Shown: positions 56,501 through 64,000 of the stretch, in pieces
How the letters are laid out: each line of letters starts with the position of its first letter
Numbering within the stretch: the first letter of the stretch is position 1
Source: Bettongia penicillata ogilbyi
Taxonomy: Eukaryota > Chordata > Mammalia > Diprotodontia > Potoroidae
Assembly: GCA_023548195.1 (NCBI GenBank)
Contig: JAJHZJ010000531.1
Span: 9,411,900 to 9,475,899, forward strand
Reading direction: 5' to 3'
DNA: 64,000 nt
Position numbers and translations under genes: made by a program
The notes under the pieces: generated by a model
The model's input: only the letters and a program-made list of their open reading frames with translations
Told to the model about the DNA's origin: nothing
The model's database searches: none

Positions 56501-57695
56501 GACAAAAAATTTCCCTAAATCTCCCTAAAATCTGCTCAGCATATTACTAAGATAATACTTCAAATGATCTTGCATTTTACCTTAGGCATGAATGTTAAGA
56601 GTTGTCCATGCTTCTTTTCCATTCTGCTTTCAAGGTGAAAGCCCAAGATTGAAACTCGATCTACTCATGCAAGTTCTGAGAAATATCTGGATCTTCTTCA
56701 TTATGCTTTCTTAGAATTGCTCTTTATTTATTTTCACTAAGACTCTCTTTAGGCACTCAAACTCTAAACTAACTTTTGCAAACCAACACTAAATTATTTA
56801 GGGGCAAATACTTTTATTTTGGAATGAACCAGATCTTCTGGCTTAGCTAATTTCCCTCCTGCTTCTTATCTATTGGTCATATCACTGCTCCTTAGCATCT
56901 CCACCAGTAGGGGAAGAGATCAATGATCAAAAATCAATGAATTTGGTCTCTTGTTGGCAGTTCTGGTCAAAGAATTGGTGGAAAAGCTTGAAACTCATGT
57001 TTAAAATGAGAATTTCAATTTATATGTGCATTTAATTTATCCATGTTAATCCTGGAAACACAGAAATTAATTGATTTATCATTTGTGTTCACATTTGGGT
57101 TTGAAATCTCATTAAATCAAAGGGGGGAACTATGTTTTAATTTCTAAAAAGTATATAAAGATTTGGCAGTAATATATATGTGCTTTAAATAAAAGCTTTC
57201 CCTTCTTAAGGATATAAAGTATTCTAGAGGGATTTTTTTTTTGAGAAATATATTATCAGGCTTAAATGTTTCTAAAATGCTTCATATAGCTAATTTAGAT
57301 GTATCTCCATAGAAACTAATTTGAATGTATCTCCACAGAAAGTAAATTTTTCACAGCATTGGTAAATACATCCTTTTAAACTTGCTAAGCACACACAAGT
57401 GAATTAATTTAGCTTGTAAAAAATTCAGAAATTGTTTGACAATGAGTCTTAAACAACCATGAAATATCTATGTTAATCATTAATGAGAAGAAATTGACTT
57501 TTTAGTTACAAATGAATTACGGGATGTATGAGAGAAAGAAGAGATGTTTTAACTTTTCAGTCTACCTTATTAAATTATGCATTCCTACTATTTTGTATTC
57601 CATTTCCTCAGAATATAATGACAGCATATCAAAAAACAGTCTTGATAAGGCCAAGAATAATATTTAAAAAATAGTCTAGTTCCAAAGTATGACCT
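56501..57695. other. Unique AT-rich sequence
   Basis: No repeat recognised. A short imperfect tandem duplication (ATGTATCTCCATAGAAACTA, then ATGTATCTCCACAGAAAGTA) lies at about 57299-57348. Confidence 0.4.
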
Positions 57696-57699
57696 ACTG

Positions 57700-58470
57700 A
57701 TCACTATCACAAAAAAAGAGAAAGATCGTTTTGATTAAATGAAATTTAAAAGCTTTTGTACAAACAAAATTAGCGTGAGTAGAATATGAAGAGAAATGAT
57801 CAATTGGAAAAAATCTAATTTAAAAAATGCGATGATGATCTGACATACAAGCTAAATAGAGGAATAGAATAAATATTTGACTCAAAGCTTTTATGCAGTT
57901 GCTAAATAGTCAAAAGATATGAAAAATAAACTCTAAGGAAACAATTTGGAACTAAAATGCCCCAAACTATTAATAATTAGAGAAATAATATTTTAAACCA
58001 AGCTGGAAATTTCATTATTCCCAGAAAAGTGCTATTTATGACAAAAGGTGATAAAAGACACTACTGGGTTGGAGGAGGGGGAAGCTAAAGGAAACAGGCA
58101 CATTAATACACCATTTTCAGAGCTGTGAACTTGAATTGACATTCTCATTTTGGAAATCAGTAGAAATATGGTATTTCTAAAAAGTCACTAAAGCATTTAT
58201 GCCTGTGATACATAAATACCACTCTTAGACATATAGTCCAAGGAGATGAAAGTCAGAAAGAAAAATTTCACACATAACAAAATATTCTTTTTGTAGTAGA
58301 AAATAACTAGTAACAAACTGAGCATCAATTGGAGACCAGTTAAAAAAATGTCTGGCCATGAATGTAATGGAATTAATATTACATGGCCATGAGAAAAAAG
58401 AAATGATATGAAGAATTCAAAGAAATTTGGAAAATTTACATCAACTGATACACAATTAAGTAACTAGAAT
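57700..58470 (+). mobile_element. Old L1 ORF2 C-terminal fragment
   Basis: AAAAGCTTTTGTACAAACAA, CACCATTTTCAGAGCTGTGA, ACCACTCTTAGACATATAGT and GAGCATCAATTGGAGACCAG, then CCATGAATGTAATGGAATTA, follow the ORF2 C-terminal order seen at 1-200. Strongly decayed. Confidence 0.75.
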
Positions 58471-58774
58471 GAGGAAATGAATATTCATTGTTAGTACAAG
58501 CATTTAAATAAAACATTAAAATTAAAGTGAATATTTTATAATTATAATGGCAAAAATTGACTCTGGAGGAGAAAACTGAGAGAATGCATATCCTTTTAAT
58601 AGAAAATGGAGGGAGATAAGCATGAAATATGGCATACAATCAGACATGGTCAGTATATAGATTGGTTTTACGATTATTTCTGGAATAAATGCTAGTTGAC
58701 TGACAATCTGACCCTACTTCCAGAATGGTTCTATAACCACTATTCAAGGAAGAGGTCACTGTGGAGAAGGGACT

Positions 58775-60475
58775 CATTTTTCAAACACTTGGTCAACAAG
58801 CATTTTTGAGTCCCTACTATATACCAGGGACTGTATTAAGTACTGTTAATACAAAAAAAAAAAAAAAAAAAGACAAAACAAAGAGTAAAAGCAAAAACCG
58901 ACAGCAGAGACAATCAAAACCCAAAACAAAACCAATCCATGCTCTCAAGTAGTTTATGGTCTAATGAGGGAAGTGACATGCAAACCGCCGCCATTAAGTT
59001 AGAGGATGAATTGGGGATAATCTCAGAGGAGAGGCACTAAGGTTAAGGAGATCTTGGAATGGCTTCCAGCAGAAAGTAGGACTTTAATCAGGGAAGAGAG
59101 GAGGCAGAGAAGCAGAAGAAGAGAGTCTGAGGTATGAAGGATAGCCAGCGAAAGAAAATTAACTGAGTGATGTGTTCAATGAACTGCAATTCATCTGTTG
59201 TGGCTAGATCATAGAATGCACGAAGGAGAGTAAAGAGGAACAAGGTTGAACCAGTTAGAAGGGGATAGGCATGAAGAATTTTAAATGACAAATAAGCAAA
59301 TTAATATTTGATCCTAGAGGTAATAGGGAGCCAGTTGAGTCTATTAAGTGACTGGCAGAGAGAAGGAGGAAAGAAAGAGAGGAGGCAAATGGGTGAGAGT
59401 TAGCCTGCAACTGGGAAAATCACTCAAACAACTGAGTAGAGTATTATTAGAATAGGGAGAGGCTTGAAACAGGGAGTCCCATTAGAAAGCTATTTAAATA
59501 GTCCAGACTATGAGCACTTAAACTAGAGTGAAGGATCAATGAATGAAGAGAAAGGGATATCCATGATGTAAAGGCAAAAATGAATAGGCAATAGATTATG
59601 TATAGTGTGTATGAGTGAGGAGTAAACTGACAGTAAAATTGTGAGCCTGGGTGACTGGGAGGATGGCGGTGCTCACTTTAGCAACAAAAAAGTCCAAAAT
59701 CAATGAAGGGTTTAGGGTAAACCCAAAAAGATAACAATTAATTAATTCTATTTTGGAAATGTAAAGTTTGAGTGTAGATGGTATATCACCTTCAAGATGT
59801 CCAAAATGTTACTAGCGGTGTGGAATTGGAGCTCAAGGGAAAAAAAGAAAGGTCTAGAAATTGTCTGTACAGTAATGGCAAGTGAACTCATGGGAGCTCA
59901 TATCACCAGATGGGGAAATATAGAGGGAAAAGAGAAGAAAACCCAGCTTAGAAGTTTGGGGAGCACCCATGTTCAGTAGATACAAAATGTTTGAAGATCT
60001 AGCAAAGGATATTAAGAAGGAGATTTCATGCAGATGGGAAGAAAATCAGGAGAAAGCAGTGTCATAAAATCTTGAGAAAGAATATCAAGAAAGGCTAATC
60101 AACAATGTTAAAGACACTAGATATCAAAGTTTATAATTAAGGAAGACGATTGAGAAAGGAGTATTAGCTTTGTGAATTAAGAGATCATTGGTAACTTTGG
60201 AGATGGCAGTTTAGGATGAATAATGTGTCTGTAAGCCTTATAACAACTGAAAGATAAGACTTCCTTAAGAAGTTTACCTGATATAGGATAATTAGTAGTA
60301 GAGGTGACTGGATCAAAAAAGATTTTGCTTTATTTTGTTTTTAAGGAATAGGAGGGAGGCAAAAGGGAAGGAAGCAGTAGATAGGGAGAGACTGTAAATA
60401 AAGAGAAAAAAAGAATGTATAGATCAAAGTGGAGGCAGCCTATAGAGAATGGGAGAGGGTGTGCAGCTGAGGTGT
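58775..60475 (-). mobile_element. L2 LINE, about 1.7 kb of the 3' part
   Basis: Antisense L2. The 3' end on the left reads TTGGTCAACAAGCATTTTTG, then ACTATATACCAGGGACTGTA and CATGCTCTCAAGTAGTTTAT. Further right come TGATCCTAGAGGTAATAGGG and AGCCAGTTGAG, GAGCCTGGGTGACTGGGAGG, and GAATTAAGAGATCATTGGTA. On the minus strand the last block lies in the reverse transcriptase region (VTNDLL). It is one of the longest single repeats here, with many indels. An A-run sits at 58852-58871. Confidence 0.85.
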
Positions 60476-60505
60476 CATGCAGGATTAGATTATGAACATT
60501 ATGAA

Positions 60506-60543
60506 TATGTTAAGAAATTGTGAAGTTATGTTAAGAAATTGTG
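60506..60543. repeat. 17-bp tandem direct repeat
   Basis: TATGTTAAGAAATTGTG at 60506-60522 and again at 60527-60543. Confidence 0.9.
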
Positions 60544-60649
60544 TGCTTTAATCCTCTAGTAAGAGGGCAGAGAAAGTGTGGGGAGAAATACTTTTAGCCA
60601 GGCACTACACCCATTGAAAAGGGAAAGATGCAGTCTTGGGGGGACAATA

Positions 60650-61420
60650 GATAATGACTTGTATTACCAAATGGGAAAGACAACTCACAAAGTTCATCCC
60701 TAATCAAGCTTTATAATTTACAACCTGTACAAACTGTGAAAAGCATAGCAGTTGTGCTGAGCATTTCTGGGAAGTTACCATCATCCCAGCACCAATTATT
60801 AAAAACCACTTGCACACATTAAAGCCATAAAGATTAAAAATATAGCACACTTGGCATTAAATATGGATGAATTCATGCAATATGTATTATATATGGAAAC
60901 AATGTCCTGCCACATGAGCTTTATCACAAACTCAACCGAAGCTCCTCAAACCCAGAGTCCCAAATCAAAACACATTTTGGCAAAGCCAACGAATAACTTT
61001 GTCATGCAAAATAAACACAGATGTTCAGAACACAGACTGTAGCTTTTAGGCAACTGGCTAAGATGAGACCGTGCATTAGAAAAATGTGCTGCTCTGTAAA
61101 AGCCGACTGCCTCCTCACAGGCTGTACATTAGCTTCTCCTGAGGCTGCAGGAGTCATTTAAAGGACAGATTCGGCTGGCATTTAAAAAATTATGTCTCTT
61201 CAATATCTAGCATTGAAATTCATTCAAATTCCATTCTCTTTTGGAGTGCTGAGCATGTGCAAGTGACAAGAGTACTTTCTTATGTGGATGGCTTTGAATG
61301 CTTCATATTTTAAAGAGAAGTGACATTTCTGACATATCTTGAGTCTCACCTTGTTTTCCTCATCCAGTTTATTATTTTCCTTTTCTCAGTCAGATCCGTT
61401 GAAAACTTTCTCCTAAGGGA
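60650..61420. other. Repeat-free candidate conserved noncoding element
   Basis: No repeat recognised across about 770 bases, in contrast to the surrounding DNA. It has balanced composition, a few CpGs, and clustered sites that resemble factor motifs: an octamer-like GTCATGCAAAATAAA at 61001-61015, ATTCATGCAATATG near 60871-60884 and CAGGCTGTACATTAGC near 61118-61133. The idea of a conserved enhancer rests on texture alone. Confidence 0.25.
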
Positions 61421-61935
61421 ATTGAGGTCATATTAGCAAGAGTCAGGTGGAATTGGAACAAACCAGGGAACCCTTCCTCACCTTCAGAACCGTGGACAAC
61501 ATCTTACCTCCTTGCTGAAGGCACTGGTGCTTTGGGGTAACGCAGATTGTATCATAAACAGTACTTAGACTGGCATGCTTCTTTTCTTTTTCTTTTAGCA
61601 AAATCCCTGATACTTTTCTCAGTCTTTTTAAAATTGGATTTGTTTTTTGGGCCTGGAATAGCTCTTGTGATTTAAACATTTGCAATGCCAAAGAGATGAA
61701 GTTTGAATTTTTGACCATTTCTTTTTTGCTTTTTATGCATCTCTTAGTGATCATGCACAATGTGTGACATCCTAGAAATGTTGTGGTTTCTACTGGATCA
61801 AACTCATTCAGATTTTTTTTTTATTAGAACACAACATAATATTCTTAGTGACCAATGAAAGCCATAATTTTGAACAAGGCTGGGAAACAAAGGAAGATAC
61901 TTAATCAAACTACTGAAAGGAAGATTCTTTTCCTT
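61421..61935. other. Unique sequence with a minus-strand open frame
   Basis: A minus-strand frame of about 105 codons (61443-61760) has no recognised motif. A donor-like CAGCAAGGAG/GTAAGA lies inside it (exon side ending at 61508). Not called as a gene. Confidence 0.3.
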
Positions 61936-61941
61936 CATTCT

Positions 61942-62037
61942 TCTTCCTTCCTTCCTTCCTTCCTTCCTTCCTTCCTTCCTTCCTTCCTTCCTTCCTTCCT
62001 TCCTTCCTTCCTTCCTTCCTTTCTTCTTTCCTTCCTT
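61942..62037. repeat. TTCC microsatellite (about 22 units)
   Basis: Nearly pure TTCC tetranucleotide repeat with small interruptions at the right end. It produces FLPS and EGRK repeat frames on the two strands. Confidence 0.98.
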
Positions 62038-64000
62038 GCTCCTTCTCTCCCTTTCTCTCTTTCCTTTTCATTCTTTCTAGAGGGTGAGAAGCCAGAAGCA
62101 AGTATAGTTTGTTGCCCTTGGAAATTTTGAATCTGTTGACTTTAATAGGCTTACTTTGCTCTATGTAGGCACGTATTTTTAGCAGACAAGGAAATAAGAT
62201 TTCTTTCTTGTTTCCTGAGGTATGAAAGGACCAGACTGAAGAGTTGAAGTTAGCAGCTTCACTTTGCCTCTAGTAAAAAATTACTAATATAATTGTTAAT
62301 ATGACAGAAAATGGTTAACATCACATTTTACTTGCCACTCCCTTAATGATCCCAGTAATGTCAGAATTTCAGTGATGTCTTTGCATGCCCACTCTTAAGA
62401 TATTTATTCATGATTAGGTTAAATTGATCCATGCCCTAAGTCCCCCAAACTAGTGAAGGAATCTAGCTTAAAACTGCTATAAATAAATAAATAAATGAAT
62501 GCTAATGACAACAATGATAAAAGCTGTATCTCAGCTTCAAATGCCCTCACTCCCTGCTGTTGGCATTCATGATATGAAAGTCAAAGTAGACAGAATGAAA
62601 TGGTTTTCTATGTGCCTTGATTGCCAAGGACCACTGGGGTCTCATGACTAACCTTGTTACCTCATACGACATACTGCTTCTCACCTCCTTAAAGGATAAA
62701 TAATTTTTCATTGGTCTCTTGGTTGGGAAAAATCCATTGGTCTCTGTGCTCCTGGGATATTGCTCAGGTTGGCAGGTTTGCTACTCTGTTGTTTCACTTA
62801 AAGAGGCTTCATTCTTCAACTCATCACTTTGACTTATTTCAGAACTTGACAACTCTTTTGCTGTTTTCAAGGAAATTTTATTTTGGCTATTTGTCGTTGA
62901 TCCTACAGGAGGAGGTAATGGAGGTAATGGGTGTTTTACTTTAACTGTACAACTTTTGAAAGTGTGTTGCTTTACTTTTAGTAGTAAAGTGTTTTTAATT
63001 GGATTTTAGCTTTCATGAGAGTTGAATGTATTTTAAATTTTGAACCTGTTGTACTAAGTTCAATTGATTCTTGACCCTCACAATGCCAAATTTATCTACA
63101 ATGATAATACAATATCTTGAATATAGTAGATGCATAATTGAAAAAAATAATCAAATTAATTGCTAAAATTATTTTTAAGAAGATTCCATGTCAATGAACA
63201 AGTACTATGAACAAAATAAAAAAAAAATCAGTCAAAATCAATTGAAGACCATCAAGATCAAATCTAAGTTTAAATTCTAAGAAGTTCCACATTGTTTTAG
63301 AAGAGAAATCAAAAAATTAAATAAAATCATTAAATAAAAACCAAATTATTTTGGAAGGAATTAGCATCTACCAAAAGAAAGTAATTTAGATCTAAAAATA
63401 ATTATACTTAAGTATCAAAATTTTTTTTTAACAAAATAGAATTAGAAGCATTCCTTCTAAAGAATCCACATGTAAGTAGGATGTTCATCATGCAACCTAA
63501 CAAAACAGAAGAAAATGGAACAGCTTCAAATAACAGTGAAAGAATAAGAAATACATTGTTTGTTTTCATGTGATTAAGACTAGAAAATGCCTTGAATATA
63601 GGGAGGGAGAATTATTTGTTATTTGAATTTTCAAAAATAAAAACTGTCTAACAGTCATCAAAAAGCCAAAGAGAATATTAATGGAGGAATGGTTTAAAAA
63701 AAAAACACAACCAGAAAACAGTAGAAGAATATAAGGAAACATTAATTACATTTTATGAGTAACAATATCATTACCTCATCAGTAAATTTTTACTATAGTT
63801 CATGGGATGATCCAATAATTATAAATAAGATTCTCTTGGGCAGGGAGAGTGAACAATAGGATATATGAGAAAAAACTGGCTAAGAATTGAGAAGAGAGAT
63901 GAAGAGAGATACAGAGGAGGCTTTTGACTTATTTTATTTTGTGAAGTAACTCCAACAATGGTTCTTCTTAATCTTCTGAACCAATAAAATCTCAAAGATA
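62038..64000. other. Unique AT-rich sequence to the window end
   Basis: Nothing recognised apart from a short AAAT run (62481-62500). No coding signal. Confidence 0.4.

Noticed and set aside
61855..62130. Plus FLPS-repeat protein and minus EGRK-repeat protein
   Set aside because: Translations of the TTCC microsatellite.

Overview
The window looks like nuclear DNA from a marsupial, and it is a gene desert built from old transposable elements. I judge it marsupial from the mix of repeats: L1 copies whose ORF2 ends in a variant of the mammalian WKS..GEWLN.LWY..VMEYY motif, ORF1-only (HAL1-like) L1 relatives with a long polypyrimidine 3' UTR, MIR and L2 copies with recent-looking tails, L3/CR1, a BovB-like RTE tail, an internally deleted Tigger1-like transposon and a palindromic hAT-like element. 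The species cannot be fixed by eye. No intact protein-coding gene, tRNA, rRNA or CRISPR array is visible. Every open frame above about 60 codons is a repeat remnant, a low-complexity artefact, or in unique DNA without support.

Layout. 1-4.4 kb: a plus-strand L1 3' end abutting a minus-strand ORF1-less L1/HAL1-like element, then a minus ORF1 remnant and a minus L1 3' end. 4.4-17.7 kb: mostly unique DNA with MIR, L2, L3/CR1 and RTE fragments. 17.7-27.1 kb: an L1-dense block with one LTR and three consecutive minus-strand L1 copies that each keep their 5' end. 27.1-31.8 kb: mostly unique DNA. 31.8-33.35 kb: the only gene-derived feature, a decayed retrocopy of KDF1 (keratinocyte differentiation factor 1), apparently split by an L1 3' end. 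33.4-39.5 kb: a mosaic of L1 pieces, an L3/CR1 fragment and a HAL1-like 3' UTR. 39.5-43 kb: mostly unique, with a second copy of the LTR and the hAT-like palindrome. 43.1-44.8 kb: an L3/CR1 split by a Tigger1-like transposon. 44.8-49 kb: an L1 3' end, then two L1 5' halves facing tail to tail, one carrying a broken but readable ORF1. 49-58.4 kb: unique DNA with L2, L1 and HAL1-like pieces. 58.8-60.5 kb: a long minus-strand L2. 60.65-61.4 kb: repeat-free DNA that is the best candidate for a conserved regulatory element. 61.4-64 kb: AT-rich DNA with a TTCC microsatellite.

Nothing here forms a cooperating gene system. The interest lies in how repeats are nested and truncated. Repeat family names come from recalled sequence resemblance, not a database search, and most element boundaries are good only to about 10-40 bases.
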